A stretch of 64,000 nucleotides of DNA from an uncultured Lachnospiraceae bacterium (GCA_910578475.1 CAJTRK010000010.1:44126-108125), one strand, 5' to 3'; positions 46,109 through 55,723 are shown, numbered from the stretch's first letter. Numbers and translations: made by a program. The notes: a model not told the origin generated them from the sequence alone.

Positions 46109-46984
46109 ATGGATCAGGCTGAACAACTGAGAAATATTATAAAGGCAGGCAGCCGACCTCAACGACCATTGGCAAGGGTCATCACCGTCACGAGTGGAAA
46201 AGGTGGTGTCGGAAAATCAAATGTCGCAATTAATCTGGCTGTCCAGTTTAAGAAAATGGGGCAGCGTGTGATTATACTCGACGCAGATTTTGGTCTGGCA
46301 AACATTGAAGTCATGTTCGGTGCGGTTCCTAAACATAACTTATGTGATTTAATCTATCAGGGCAAGAACATTAAAGAAATTATTACATGGGGACCGATGG
46401 ATATCGGTTTTATTTCGGGAGGTTCCGGTATTGCCGGGATGTCGAATCTGAGTATAGATTATCTGAACTATATTATTAAAAATCTGACGGAATTAGACGA
46501 GATGGCGGACATCATCATCGTAGACACCGGAGCCGGCATATCCGATGCGGTGTTGGAATTTCTTGTGGCAAGCGGTGAAATTTTACTCGTGACGACACCG
46601 GAACCGACTTCGATTACGGATTCCTATTCTCTCGTGAAAGCCCTGAACAGGCATCCCCGATTCTCCAAAGAGGATTCACAGATTAAAGTGATTGCAAATA
46701 AGGTGGAGAACGGACAGGAGGGCAGGGTTTTGTTTGAAAAGCTGGATACGGTCGTTGCGAGGTATTTGAAAATTCCGATTACCTATCTTGGCATGATACC
46801 GCAGGATGCGCAGCTGGCGAAAGCCGTAATGCAGCAAATGCCGGTTTCGATACAGAATCCGGACAGCAAGTCCGCGCAGGCGTATGAAATGCTGGCGGCA
46901 AAGCTTATGAATAAAGAGTTGAATAAAACTTTGACAAAACGTGGTATGGCGGCATTTTTTTCGCATATTATATCAAAAAGATAA
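46109..46984 (+). CDS. flhG: Flagellar number regulator FlhG (MinD-like ATPase)
   Basis: The 291-residue MinD/ParA-type ATPase carries the deviant Walker A VTSGKGGVGKSNVAINLA near residues 27-44, ILDADFGLANIEVMFG (switch I) and IIVDTGAGISD (Walker B). The N-terminal AEQLRNI(I) helix (residues 3-10) is the DQAxxLR-type motif that activates the FlhF GTPase. It ends in a basic amphipathic stretch. It limits flagellar number. Confidence 0.96.
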   Translation: MDQAEQLRNIIKAGSRPQRPLARVITVTSGKGGVGKSNVAINLAVQFKKMGQRVIILDADFGLANIEVMFGAVPKHNLCDLIYQGKNIKEIITWGPMDIGFISGGSGIAGMSNLSIDYLNYIIKNLTELDEMADIIIVDTGAGISDAVLEFLVASGEILLVTTPEPTSITDSYSLVKALNRHPRFSKEDSQIKVIANKVENGQEGRVLFEKLDTVVARYLKIPITYLGMIPQDAQLAKAVMQQMPVSIQNPDSKSAQAYEMLAAKLMNKELNKTLTKRGMAAFFSHIISKR

Positions 46985-47019
46985 ATTCAGGTTAAGAAAG
47001 CAGGAAAAGGGCAGCGGAT

Positions 47020-47754
47020 ATGGGAATTATACTTTCAAAATATATAACGCCGGGCAGTCGGATTGAATTACAGAAAACCAAGAGATACCGTTCGGAAGAC
47101 AGTGAAAAGAATAAGGTGTATGCAAGCCAGGTGGTCGATATTATTTCTGATGACCGCATTGAAATTTCAATGCCGATGGAGAAAACAAAGCTGATACTGC
47201 TTCCCGTTGATGTGGAATACGATTTGTATTTTTTTACACCAAACGGACTTTACCAATGTTACGCGCGGGTAGTGGACAGGTATAAAAATAAGAATCGTTT
47301 CAGCCTGCTGCTTGACCTTACGAGCAATTTAAGAAAGTATCAGAGAAGAGAATATTATCGTTTCAGCTGCGCGCTTGAAATGAACTCCAGACCGCTGCAG
47401 GAAGAAGAGGTGCAGGCAATTGAAGAAAGTAAAGTTATCCTGACGCCGGAACTTCCCTTGCAGCGGAGCGTTATTGTAGATATCAGCGGCGGAGGACTCC
47501 GCTTTGTGGCAGAATATGCTTATGAAGTGGAAAGTTTGATTTTGTGCAAATACTATCTTTGGATTGACGGAGAGAATAAAGAATATAATCTTTGCGGCAA
47601 AGTACTGAGCGTGAAGGCGGTGGATAACAGACCGGGATTTTTTGAACACCGCGTGCAATATGTCAACATGGATAAGGATAACCGGGAAGAAATTATCAAA
47701 TATATTTTTAATGAAGAACGTAAAATTATCAGAAAACAAAGTGAAATTCAGTAG
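47020..47754 (+). CDS. PilZ-domain c-di-GMP effector (YcgR/flagellar brake type)
   Basis: The 244-residue protein has an N-terminal YcgR/PilZN-like beta domain (about 10-100) and a PilZ domain with both c-di-GMP contact motifs: QRREYYRF near residue 108 (RxxxR type) and DISGGGLRF near residue 153 (DxSxxG). In Bacillus the equivalent protein, MotI/DgrA, is a brake that disengages stators at high c-di-GMP. Here it is embedded between flhG and cheB, which ties second-messenger input to the flagellar operon. No enzymatic motif is seen. Confidence 0.88.
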   Translation: MGIILSKYITPGSRIELQKTKRYRSEDSEKNKVYASQVVDIISDDRIEISMPMEKTKLILLPVDVEYDLYFFTPNGLYQCYARVVDRYKNKNRFSLLLDLTSNLRKYQRREYYRFSCALEMNSRPLQEEEVQAIEESKVILTPELPLQRSVIVDISGGGLRFVAEYAYEVESLILCKYYLWIDGENKEYNLCGKVLSVKAVDNRPGFFEHRVQYVNMDKDNREEIIKYIFNEERKIIRKQSEIQ

Positions 47755-47891
47755 TGCACGGCATCATTCATTTTCAGTCAAATGACGCGGAATGAATTTT
47801 CAGTATGCAAGGCGGAGGAGGAACAAACAATCAATCAATGAAAATCAGAAGCTTTGCAGACGGATTATGAAACGGAGGGAAGGTTCACGAA

Positions 47892-48968
47892 ATGAAAAAT
47901 ATATTAGTTGTTGATGATTCTGCACTCATGAGAAGGGTACTCTGTGATATAATTGACAGTGATGAAAGATTCCATGTACAGGACAGAGCGGCAAACGGCC
48001 TTGAGGCGCTCGATTTGCTTACCAGAAAGAGTTATGATGCAGTCATTCTGGATGTGAATATGCCCCGTATGAACGGCCTTGAGCTGCTGAAAGAACTACA
48101 GACCCGCAAGATTCAGGCCAGAGTCATGATGGTCAGCACGGATACATGCGAAGGAGCAAAGACGACACTGGATGCGTTGGAACTTGGCGCGCTTGATTTT
48201 GTACATAAGCCAGGGACCGCGATGGACTGCCGGACAGCTGACTTTAAGGAGAAATTGCTGTATACGCTCGGCGGCGTAGTGGAGTCCAAACTGCTCGCCT
48301 ATGAAAAACCGGCGTCTTCACCGGTTAAGATTGAACCGGTAGCGCCAGCCAGACCAGGCAGCCTGACACGCAGAAGAATGGTTGCTTCCGGAAGCAAGAT
48401 TGTGGCGATTGCAAGCTCTACCGGCGGACCCAAAGCATTGCAGTCGGTTGTTCCGAAACTGCCGAAGGCGCTGAAAGCGCCGGTCGTTATCGTGCAGCAT
48501 ATGCCGGCCGGTTTTACGGCATCTCTGGCGGAACGGCTGGATGCGTTAAGCGAGATTCATGTGAAAGAAGCGGCGGAAGGCGATGTATTGGAAGCCGGCG
48601 TTGTTTATATCGCAATGGGAGGCAAACACCTGAACATCGTAGTTTCAGGAGGAAAATACAGCATCCATTATTCGGATGAGCCGAGCAGGGAAGGTGTAAA
48701 ACCTTGTGCGAACTATATGTACGAATCTCTGACGGAAAGTAAGTTTGACCAGGTGGTGTGCGTCGTTATGACCGGTATGGGGGCTGACGGTACGAAGGGA
48801 ATCCAGAATCTGAAAGAAAAGAAGAAGCTGCATGTCATTGCGCAGGAAGCAAGCACATGTGCGGTATATGGAATGCCTAGAAGCATTGTCAATGCAGGAC
48901 TGGCGGACCAGATTGTACCGCTTGAACAAATTGCGCAGGAGATTATAATGAACGTGGGGGTAAAATGA
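47892..48968 (+). CDS. cheB: Chemotaxis methylesterase/deamidase CheB
   Basis: The 358-residue protein has an N-terminal receiver (VDDSAL with the acidic pair, phosphoacceptor D54 in VILDVNMPRMNG) and a C-terminal methylesterase with the catalytic serine in AIASSTGGPKALQ, histidine in IVQHMPAGFT and aspartate in VMTGMGADGTKG. It removes methyl groups from and deamidates chemoreceptors, giving adaptation. AACGGAGGGAAGG precedes ATG 47892. The 137-base gap before it holds an imperfect dyad and a 9-base direct repeat. Confidence 0.97.
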   Translation: MKNILVVDDSALMRRVLCDIIDSDERFHVQDRAANGLEALDLLTRKSYDAVILDVNMPRMNGLELLKELQTRKIQARVMMVSTDTCEGAKTTLDALELGALDFVHKPGTAMDCRTADFKEKLLYTLGGVVESKLLAYEKPASSPVKIEPVAPARPGSLTRRRMVASGSKIVAIASSTGGPKALQSVVPKLPKALKAPVVIVQHMPAGFTASLAERLDALSEIHVKEAAEGDVLEAGVVYIAMGGKHLNIVVSGGKYSIHYSDEPSREGVKPCANYMYESLTESKFDQVVCVVMTGMGADGTKGIQNLKEKKKLHVIAQEASTCAVYGMPRSIVNAGLADQIVPLEQIAQEIIMNVGVK

Positions 48969-48969
48969 T

Positions 48970-51141
48970 ATGGATGTTAGCCAATACCTGGAGATTTTCC
49001 TTGATGAGACAAATGAGCACCTTCAGAACCTGAATACACAGATTCTGATACTGGAGCAGGAACCCGATAACATGGATACGATTAACGAAATTTTCCGCGC
49101 CGCGCACTCCTTAAAAGGCATGGCGGGTACGATGGGATATAAGAGGATGCAGAATCTTACCCATGATATGGAAAATGTTTTTTCGGAAGTCCGTAATGGT
49201 AATATAACGGTCAAGGCCAATATGATTGACATTCTTTTCCAGTGTCTTGACGCGCTTGAGGAATACAATACCAATATCAGGGAGAGCGCGGACGAAGGCA
49301 CGAATGACAACGAGCCCTTGATTAAACAGCTGAATACGATTCTAAAAGGCAGTTCGGAGGCAGAAGCAGAGCCGGCGAAAGCGGCGGAGACTGTTGACAA
49401 AGCGGAAGCGGATGCCGGAAGCCAGAAATGGCAGGAAATGAAACTCGGAGATTCCGAGCGCACTGTCATAGCGGAAGCGCTGCATCAGGGTAAAAAAGCC
49501 TATGGTATGACGGTAAAAGTGCAGGAAGCCTGTATTCTGAAGGCTGCCAGAGCTTTTCTTGTATTCAAGGCGGTAGAAGAGTTTGGCGAAATTATCTATT
49601 CAAACCCCTCGGCACAGGACATTGAAGATGAGAAATTTGATTTGGATTTCAGCCTGATTGTTGTAGCGGATGAACCGCTGGATAAAGTGCTTCAGGCAGT
49701 CAGAAGCGTGTCCGAAATTGAAGATGTTGCGGCGGGCATTTATGATGCCGGCAAGCAGGTTGCGCCAGCGGCAGAGGAAGAAACCGGCGTTTCGGAAGAA
49801 AAGCCTGTGAAAGAAGCGCCTGTTGTGAAAGAAGAACCAGTCAAAGCGGAGCCTGTGAAAGAAATGCCGGCGAAAGCCGAGATTCAGAAGACGGAAGCGC
49901 CTAAAGCCGCGGAACCGGCGGCAGCGCCTAAAGCGGCGCCGGCGGCGAGCCGGAACGATAAAAAGCCGGGAACGGGCAAGCCGATTGTGAATCGTACCGT
50001 CAGAGTCGATATTGAAAAACTGGATACGCTGATGAATCTTGTCAGTGAGCTGATTATCGCGAAGAACTCTCTTGTATCCGCTTCGGCGACGGTGGAGGGC
50101 AATGCCAGTTCGGAAGTCAACGACCAAATCGAATATCTGGAAAGTGTCACCACATCCCTTCATGAGTCCGTTATGAAAGTGCGAATGGTTCCAATCGAGA
50201 GCGTTGTGACGAAATTCCCCCGTATGATTAGGGACCTTTCCAAGAAACTCGATAAAAAAATGGAACTGTATATGTCCGGCGAGGAAACGGAACTTGACCG
50301 TACCGTAGTGGATGAAATCGGCGACCCGTTGATGCACCTTTTACGGAATTCCGCGGACCACGGACTTGAATCGGCTGAGGTGCGTAAGGAAAGAGGAAAG
50401 CCGGAAGTTGGCTCCATTTTCCTCGATGCTTATCAGGACGGCAATAACGTTGTCATTGAGGTTAGGGATGACGGTAACGGTATCGATACGGAATCCGTTA
50501 AAAATAAAGGAATTGAACGCGGCGTTATCACACCTGAACAGGCTGAGATTATGACCGAGAAGGAAATCATAGACCTGCTCTTTAACGCCGGATTTTCAAC
50601 GGCAAAGACGGTGTCCGACGTTTCCGGAAGGGGCGTTGGCCTGGATGTTGTAAAATCTAAGATTGAAGCGTTAAGCGGCGAAGTGGAGGTCAAAACAAAA
50701 CTCGGGGAAGGAAGCACCTGGATTATCAGACTGCCGTTAACCCTTGCTATTATTCAGGCTCTTATGGTCGTTATCGGAGGTGAAAAATATGCCATTTCCC
50801 TCGGCTCCATTCAGACGCTGGAAGATATTCCCGCATCGGATGTGAAGCTGGTACAGAATAAGGAAGTCATTCATTTAAGAGATATTGTTATTCCGCTTAT
50901 CCGCATGACGGAAATTCTGGACATCGAGAGTACAAAAGACCCGAATGAGAATCTTGTTGTCGTGATTGTCAAGAAGGGCGATAAATACGCCGGTCTGGTG
51001 GTCGATGAGCTGATTGGACAGCAGGAAATCGTTATCAAGTCGATGGGCAAGTACATCAATAAGTGTAAAATTATCAGCGGCGCAACGATTCTCGGCGATG
51101 GCGAAGTAGCATTGATTCTGGATGCGAATGCACTGATATAA
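48970..51141 (+). CDS. cheA: Chemotaxis histidine kinase CheA
   Basis: The 723-residue kinase has the full P1-P5 order. P1 carries the phosphorylated H46 in AAHSLKGMAGTMGY. A P2-like CheY/CheB-binding region lies near residues 160-260, then an Ala/Pro/Lys/Glu-rich linker (VKEEPVKAEPVKE) near 280-330. P3 dimerisation helices (VDIEKLDTLMNLVSELII) follow, P4 has the ATP-binding N and G boxes (HLLRNSADHGLE, VRDDGNGID, GRGVGLDVV), and P5 is CheW-like. It phosphorylates CheY and CheB in response to receptors. Start codon is one base after cheB. Confidence 0.97.
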   Translation: MDVSQYLEIFLDETNEHLQNLNTQILILEQEPDNMDTINEIFRAAHSLKGMAGTMGYKRMQNLTHDMENVFSEVRNGNITVKANMIDILFQCLDALEEYNTNIRESADEGTNDNEPLIKQLNTILKGSSEAEAEPAKAAETVDKAEADAGSQKWQEMKLGDSERTVIAEALHQGKKAYGMTVKVQEACILKAARAFLVFKAVEEFGEIIYSNPSAQDIEDEKFDLDFSLIVVADEPLDKVLQAVRSVSEIEDVAAGIYDAGKQVAPAAEEETGVSEEKPVKEAPVVKEEPVKAEPVKEMPAKAEIQKTEAPKAAEPAAAPKAAPAASRNDKKPGTGKPIVNRTVRVDIEKLDTLMNLVSELIIAKNSLVSASATVEGNASSEVNDQIEYLESVTTSLHESVMKVRMVPIESVVTKFPRMIRDLSKKLDKKMELYMSGEETELDRTVVDEIGDPLMHLLRNSADHGLESAEVRKERGKPEVGSIFLDAYQDGNNVVIEVRDDGNGIDTESVKNKGIERGVITPEQAEIMTEKEIIDLLFNAGFSTAKTVSDVSGRGVGLDVVKSKIEALSGEVEVKTKLGEGSTWIIRLPLTLAIIQALMVVIGGEKYAISLGSIQTLEDIPASDVKLVQNKEVIHLRDIVIPLIRMTEILDIESTKDPNENLVVVIVKKGDKYAGLVVDELIGQQEIVIKSMGKYINKCKIISGATILGDGEVALILDANALI

Positions 51142-51160
51142 GGGAAGGAGAGAGGGTAGA

Positions 51161-51613
51161 ATGGAAGAATTAAAAGTGGCTAATGATACAACTCAGTTTA
51201 TTGTGATAAGACTGGGAGATGAACAGTATGGCATCGATATCAAATACATTGATAATATTCTGAGAATGCAGAAAATCACGCGAGTACCCAAAGTCGCTCC
51301 TTACTTGAGAGGTGTTATCAATCTGCGCGGTGAAGTGCTTCCTGTTATGAGTATCCGCATCAAGATGGGTTTGGAAGAAGACATCGTTACCAAATCCAGC
51401 AGAATTATCGTCATTAAAATGGAACAGCAGGGAATGATAGGTATTATTGTAGATGAAGTAAAAGAGGTGGTCACATTGGAAACGGCGCAGATTGAGAAAG
51501 TAGCTTATGCTTCCAAAGACGAAAAAGATAATTTTATATACGGAATTGGAAAATATGAGGGCGGTCTGATTTCACTTTTGGATTTGAATCTGGTCGTGCC
51601 GGAAAATTCTTAG
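51161..51613 (+). CDS. cheW: Chemotaxis coupling protein CheW
   Basis: The 150-residue SH3-like adaptor has the family pattern QFIVIRLGDEQYGIDIKYID, VPKVAPYLRGVINLRGEVLP and GIIVDEVKEVVTLE. It couples receptors to CheA. GGAAGGAGAG precedes ATG 51161. It lies between cheA and cheC, as in Bacillus. Confidence 0.96.
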   Translation: MEELKVANDTTQFIVIRLGDEQYGIDIKYIDNILRMQKITRVPKVAPYLRGVINLRGEVLPVMSIRIKMGLEEDIVTKSSRIIVIKMEQQGMIGIIVDEVKEVVTLETAQIEKVAYASKDEKDNFIYGIGKYEGGLISLLDLNLVVPENS

Positions 51614-51624
51614 GAGGTTTATTT

Positions 51625-52242
51625 GTGAGTGAATTGAATTTTGACGAAATGTCTCAGGAATATTTCGATATTCTGAGAGAAATTGGGAATATCGGTGCGG
51701 GGAATGCAACCACGGCGCTGGCACAGATGTTACAGTGCAAGGTGGATATGTCAGTGCCCAAAGTAGGTCTGTTGGAATTTAAAGAAGTAGGCGCGGCTAT
51801 GGGCGGCGAAGAACAGATTATGGCCGGTATTTATCTCGGCGTGGAGGGTGATATTACCGGAAGCATTATGTTTCTTCTGGAAAAAAATTCCGCCAGATTT
51901 CTGGTATCCAAGCTGATGGGAATGGAAATGGAAGGGGAAGAGTTTTCCGAAATGGAATTTTCTGCATTGAAGGAAGTGGGAAATATCATTACGGGAGCAT
52001 ATTTAAATTCATTGTCATCCTTGACGAATTTAAAAATATATCCGACAATACCGGACGTGGCGGTAGATATGGCGGGAGCAATCATGAGTGTTCCTGCAAT
52101 ACAGTTCGGCGCCATAGGCGACAGAATGCTGCTGATACAGACTCAGTTTTTTGACGAAGTGGCGATAGATGGATATTTTATCTTAATTCCGGATATGGAG
52201 TCATATAGTAAAATATTATCGGCATTAGGCATGTCAGTTTGA
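51625..52242 (+). CDS. cheC: CheY-P phosphatase CheC
   Basis: The 205-residue protein has the two CheC active-site helices EIGNIGAGNATTALAQM and EVGNIITGAYLNSLSS, each with the E...N arrangement that hydrolyses CheY-P. The start is GTG 51625 with TAGGAGGT upstream. CheC binds CheD, whose gene follows after 34 bases, forming the second adaptation loop typical of Firmicutes. Confidence 0.95.
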   Translation: MSELNFDEMSQEYFDILREIGNIGAGNATTALAQMLQCKVDMSVPKVGLLEFKEVGAAMGGEEQIMAGIYLGVEGDITGSIMFLLEKNSARFLVSKLMGMEMEGEEFSEMEFSALKEVGNIITGAYLNSLSSLTNLKIYPTIPDVAVDMAGAIMSVPAIQFGAIGDRMLLIQTQFFDEVAIDGYFILIPDMESYSKILSALGMSV

Positions 52243-52276
52243 TAATGCCGAAAAATGAAGGTGGGAGATTCAGGAA

Positions 52277-52765
52277 ATGGCTGAGGTGATAAAGGTCGGT
52301 ATGGCCGATTTAAACATATGTGTTAGTCCCAATGGAATTACAACGCTTGGACTCGGTTCGTGCGTAGGAATTGCAATACGGGACCCTGCGACCAAAATAG
52401 GAGGATTGGCGCATATCATGCTTCCCGATAGCACGGCGATTAGAAACAACAGCAATATCCCTAAATTTGCCGATACGGGGATAGAAGAACTTGTAAAGCG
52501 GGTTGTGGCTAAAGGGGCGAACAGAACAAGACTTGTTGCGAAAATAGCGGGTGGCGCTCAGATGTTCTCTTTCCAGGGAGGAAATTCTGAGGCAACCCGC
52601 GTAGGGGAAAGAAATGTAGAAGCTACCAAGAGGAAACTCGCGCAGTTAAAGATACCGATTCTGGCGGAGGATACAGGCGCGAATTATGGTCGGACCGTTA
52701 TTTTTTATCCGGAGACGGGCGATTTTGTAATTCGTGCGGTCGGAAGACCCGAAAAAACGATATAA
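52277..52765 (+). CDS. cheD: Chemoreceptor glutamine deamidase CheD
   Basis: The 162-residue protein has the catalytic cysteine in GLGSCVGIAIRD, the histidine in GGLAHIMLPDS and the conserved RVGERNVEATKRKL stretch. It deamidates receptor glutamines and is sequestered by CheC when CheY-P is high. Position after cheC is as in other Firmicutes. Motifs are complete. Confidence 0.96.
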   Translation: MAEVIKVGMADLNICVSPNGITTLGLGSCVGIAIRDPATKIGGLAHIMLPDSTAIRNNSNIPKFADTGIEELVKRVVAKGANRTRLVAKIAGGAQMFSFQGGNSEATRVGERNVEATKRKLAQLKIPILAEDTGANYGRTVIFYPETGDFVIRAVGRPEKTI

Positions 52766-52807
52766 ACTGTTACTTATATCCGGTGAAGAATGTAAGGGGT
52801 GCGGAAA

Positions 52808-53275
52808 TTGAAAAAAGAAGAACAGGAAGAACTGGAACAAGAGCAGGAAAAAGATGCGCTGGAACTGATAACGGATATTGCGGAGCTTGAACGGGAAAGA
52901 GCGAGAGAACGTGAGCAGGAGGAGAAAAGAGCTGCGATACGGGCCAGAAAAAGGAAGCTGATTCCGCCTTTTATCATGCTTCTTGCAGGGGCGATAACCA
53001 GCATTACGATGTTCATGCTGCATTATAAGTCGAAAGATATGCTCGTTATATTGCTATGGGTACTCGTGGCCTTTTTTATAGCGGGAGAAATATTAAAGTG
53101 GATGTTAGACCGTTTTGAAGCACAGATTGAAGAGGAACGCAGGGAAGCGGGAGAAGTATTCGAGAAGGAACTTGACGAAGCAGACGGTACGGAAAAATTA
53201 AAAGAACCGAAAGGGGCCGGTAAGTCGGCACAGGAAAATAAGCTGAGTCATGATGATGAAGAGTTGATTTTCTGA
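52808..53275 (+). CDS. Small membrane protein between cheD and sigD, unknown
   Basis: The 155-residue protein has a very charged N-terminal coil (KKEEQEELEQEQEKDALEL, repeated Glu/Arg/Gln to about 55), two adjacent membrane helices (about 60-80 and 88-105), and a charged C-terminal tail. TTG 52808 is the likely start, following AAGGGGTG; GTG 52799 is an alternative. I do not recognise a named family, though similar two-helix charged proteins occupy this slot in other clostridial fla/che operons. It may be a membrane scaffold for the chemotaxis or flagellar apparatus. Confidence 0.7.
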   Translation: MKKEEQEELEQEQEKDALELITDIAELERERAREREQEEKRAAIRARKRKLIPPFIMLLAGAITSITMFMLHYKSKDMLVILLWVLVAFFIAGEILKWMLDRFEAQIEEERREAGEVFEKELDEADGTEKLKEPKGAGKSAQENKLSHDDEELIF

Positions 53276-53303
53276 CAGACGCCCGGTGTAGTGGGGAAAT
53301 TTA

Positions 53304-54077
53304 ATGGACGAAGCAGGCAGAAAGAAACTTTGGGAAGAATACGATAAGACCAAATCTTCCGAGGTGAGGGAAAAAATCATATTGGAATATGCCCCTCTTG
53401 TAAAAATGGTTGCGGGCCGGTTGAGCATGTATCTGGGTTATAATGTGGAATATGAAGACTTGGTAAGTTATGGCATTTTTGGTCTGATTGACGCAATTGA
53501 TAAGTTTGATGCGCTTAAGGATGTAAAATTTGAAACATATGCCAGTCTCCGCATCAGAGGAGCAATTCTCGACCAGATACGGAAAATGGACTGGATACCC
53601 AGAACAATCAGACAGAAACAGAAAAAAATTGATACGGCAATCAGGGAGATTGAGGCCCGGTGCGGAAGAAGCGCAACGGATGAAGAAGTTGCACAGAGCC
53701 TGGGAATTTCAAATGACGAATATGTTGACTGGCAGTCACAGATGAAAATAACGAATGTCGTTTCCCTGAACGAATTTCTGGAACAGGGAAGTGAGATTCC
53801 GAACGATAGCAGTTTTAACCGTAAGGCACAGTTCGATGAACCGGAAGAAGTGCTGGAGCGGGAAGAGCTGAAACGTATTTTGACAGGCGCACTTGAGCTT
53901 TTGACGGAAAAAGAACGGAAAGTTATCGTGCTGTATTATTATGAAGATTTAACATTGAAAGAAATCAGCAGTATTTTGGAAGTCTCGGAGTCCCGAACTT
54001 CACAACTTCATACGAGAGCTTTACAAAAAATGAAAACAAAGTTGGGGAGCTATATGGGTATTCTTACGGACAGGTAA
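53304..54077 (+). CDS. sigD: Flagellar sigma factor SigD (sigma-28, FliA)
   Basis: The 257-residue sigma-70-family factor shows region 2 (EYEDLVSYGIFGLIDAIDKF, then FETYASLRIRGAILDQIRK), region 3 (IDTAIREIEARCGRSATDEE) and region 4 (LTEKERKVIVLYYYEDLTLK, EISSILEVSESRTSQLH). It transcribes late genes such as flagellin and receptors. No anti-sigma FlgM was seen in this window; it may be elsewhere. Being last-third of the long operon, its dosage is probably sensitive to attenuation upstream. Confidence 0.96.
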   Translation: MDEAGRKKLWEEYDKTKSSEVREKIILEYAPLVKMVAGRLSMYLGYNVEYEDLVSYGIFGLIDAIDKFDALKDVKFETYASLRIRGAILDQIRKMDWIPRTIRQKQKKIDTAIREIEARCGRSATDEEVAQSLGISNDEYVDWQSQMKITNVVSLNEFLEQGSEIPNDSSFNRKAQFDEPEEVLEREELKRILTGALELLTEKERKVIVLYYYEDLTLKEISSILEVSESRTSQLHTRALQKMKTKLGSYMGILTDR

Positions 54078-54114
54078 CGTTTACGACATAATGGGGCCCA
54101 GACGAGAGGTGTGC

Positions 54115-55707
54115 ATGAACGGATATTTCAGATTAATTCATGAAGACGGCAAGACCGGTATTCAACTGGTTCCTCCCACAGAGGGCGGCGAGCCCATTTC
54201 CATAAACGATGTAACGGAATACCTTTCCTCCAAAAATATCGTATATGATAAAGAGAATTTATATAAGGCAGTAATAGCATCGGCCGAAAAGAAAATGGTT
54301 GTTTTGCTGGAAAAACGCACGACGCTTCCGGAGCGGGAATGCTATAAATTTACGATAACACCTGATAATATGCGTGCATATGTCAGGTTTTATGCGCCTT
54401 CTATCGGAGGCGAGCTGATGAATGCCGATGAACTGATAAATGATTTGGAAATCAGAGGAATCAAGCATGGCATTCTGACGGATGTTATCCGGAAGATATT
54501 TGCAAAGAGAAGGGATTACGGTAAGGATTTTCTGGTTGCACAGGGAACGGAACCCGTGCATGGTACGGATGCTTATATCAAATATTACTTTAATACGGAT
54601 AAAAAAGCTAAACCGTCTTTAAAAGAGGACGGAAGTGTGGATTTTTTCCAGCTAAATGTTGTACAGCATTGTGAAAAAGGAGATGTACTTGCAAGGTTAA
54701 TACCGGAAAATCCCGGGGAATATGGTATGAGTCTGCTCGGACAGCGCCTGAAACCGCGGGATGTCAGAAAGGCATCTTTAAAATACGGTAATAATATAGA
54801 AATTTCTGAGGATAATACGACATTGATATCCACGGTCAGCGGCCATGTGGAACTGATAGAAGACAGCGTTTTTGTTTCCGATGTCCTGATTGTGGAAAAT
54901 GTCGATAATGCGACCGGTAATATCGATTATGAAGGAAGCGTTCAGGTCAATGGAAATGTATGCACAAATTTTCAGGTAAAAGCCAAAGGCGATATTGAGG
55001 TAAAAGGCGTTGTGGAAGGTGCGGTTCTGGAAGCAGGTGAAAATATTATCATTGCCCGTGGGGTAAACGGCATGGGAAAAGGCAGCTTAAAGGCGGGCGG
55101 CAATATTATCTCCAAGTTTTTACAGAGCGTGACCGCTCAGGCAGATGGCTATATTGCCTCGGAATCGGTTCTGCACAGCAGGTTAATGTCCAAAACGGAA
55201 ATCCTGATTGACGGAAAAAAGGGATTTATTAGCGGCGGCAGCGCAAGCGCGGTAAAAAGCGTTAATGTAAAGACACTGGGTTCGCCGATGGGAGGAGACA
55301 CCATCGTGGAGGTCGGCGTTGACCCGAGTCTGACGATAAGAATACAGGAACTTCAGGAACAAATTGAGAAAGAACATAACGAGATACAGTCGATTCAACA
55401 GATTTTGATTTCGACCAAAAAGAAAATAGCGCAGGGTGTAAAGATGTCACCGGAGCAGCTGAAATATGTACAGACGCTTGTGGAGGCAAATCAGGAAAAA
55501 ACAAAAATTGTTACTGAAAATGTGGAAGAACTGGAAAGAATTCAAAGCCAGTTGAAAGGGAATGCCGGAGCGAATGTTACCGTAAGGGACGCCGTGCATC
55601 CCGGGACAAGGATTTGTATCGGAGATGTTTCCATGACCGTACGAAAAGAAATGAAGTTCTGCAAATTCGTTAAAGTCGGCGGTGAAGTGAAAATGACTGG
55701 ATTGTAA
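54115..55707 (+). CDS. FapA (DUF342) family protein
   Basis: The 530-residue protein starts at ATG 54115 with GAGAGGTG five bases upstream; ATG 54091 is in frame but poorly placed. An N-terminal helical/alpha-beta part is followed by FAP/DUF342-type beta-solenoid repeats in about 230-370 (GNIDYEGSVQVNGNVCTNFQ, VKAKGDIEVKGVVEGAVLEA, GVNGMGKGSLKAGGNI), then a coiled coil (about 410-490) and a small C-terminal beta domain. This family commonly sits near sigD in Firmicutes; function unclear, possibly in cell-surface or flagellar morphogenesis. Confidence 0.85.
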   Translation: MNGYFRLIHEDGKTGIQLVPPTEGGEPISINDVTEYLSSKNIVYDKENLYKAVIASAEKKMVVLLEKRTTLPERECYKFTITPDNMRAYVRFYAPSIGGELMNADELINDLEIRGIKHGILTDVIRKIFAKRRDYGKDFLVAQGTEPVHGTDAYIKYYFNTDKKAKPSLKEDGSVDFFQLNVVQHCEKGDVLARLIPENPGEYGMSLLGQRLKPRDVRKASLKYGNNIEISEDNTTLISTVSGHVELIEDSVFVSDVLIVENVDNATGNIDYEGSVQVNGNVCTNFQVKAKGDIEVKGVVEGAVLEAGENIIIARGVNGMGKGSLKAGGNIISKFLQSVTAQADGYIASESVLHSRLMSKTEILIDGKKGFISGGSASAVKSVNVKTLGSPMGGDTIVEVGVDPSLTIRIQELQEQIEKEHNEIQSIQQILISTKKKIAQGVKMSPEQLKYVQTLVEANQEKTKIVTENVEELERIQSQLKGNAGANVTVRDAVHPGTRICIGDVSMTVRKEMKFCKFVKVGGEVKMTGL

Positions 55708-55723
55708 GAGAGGGGAAATTCAG

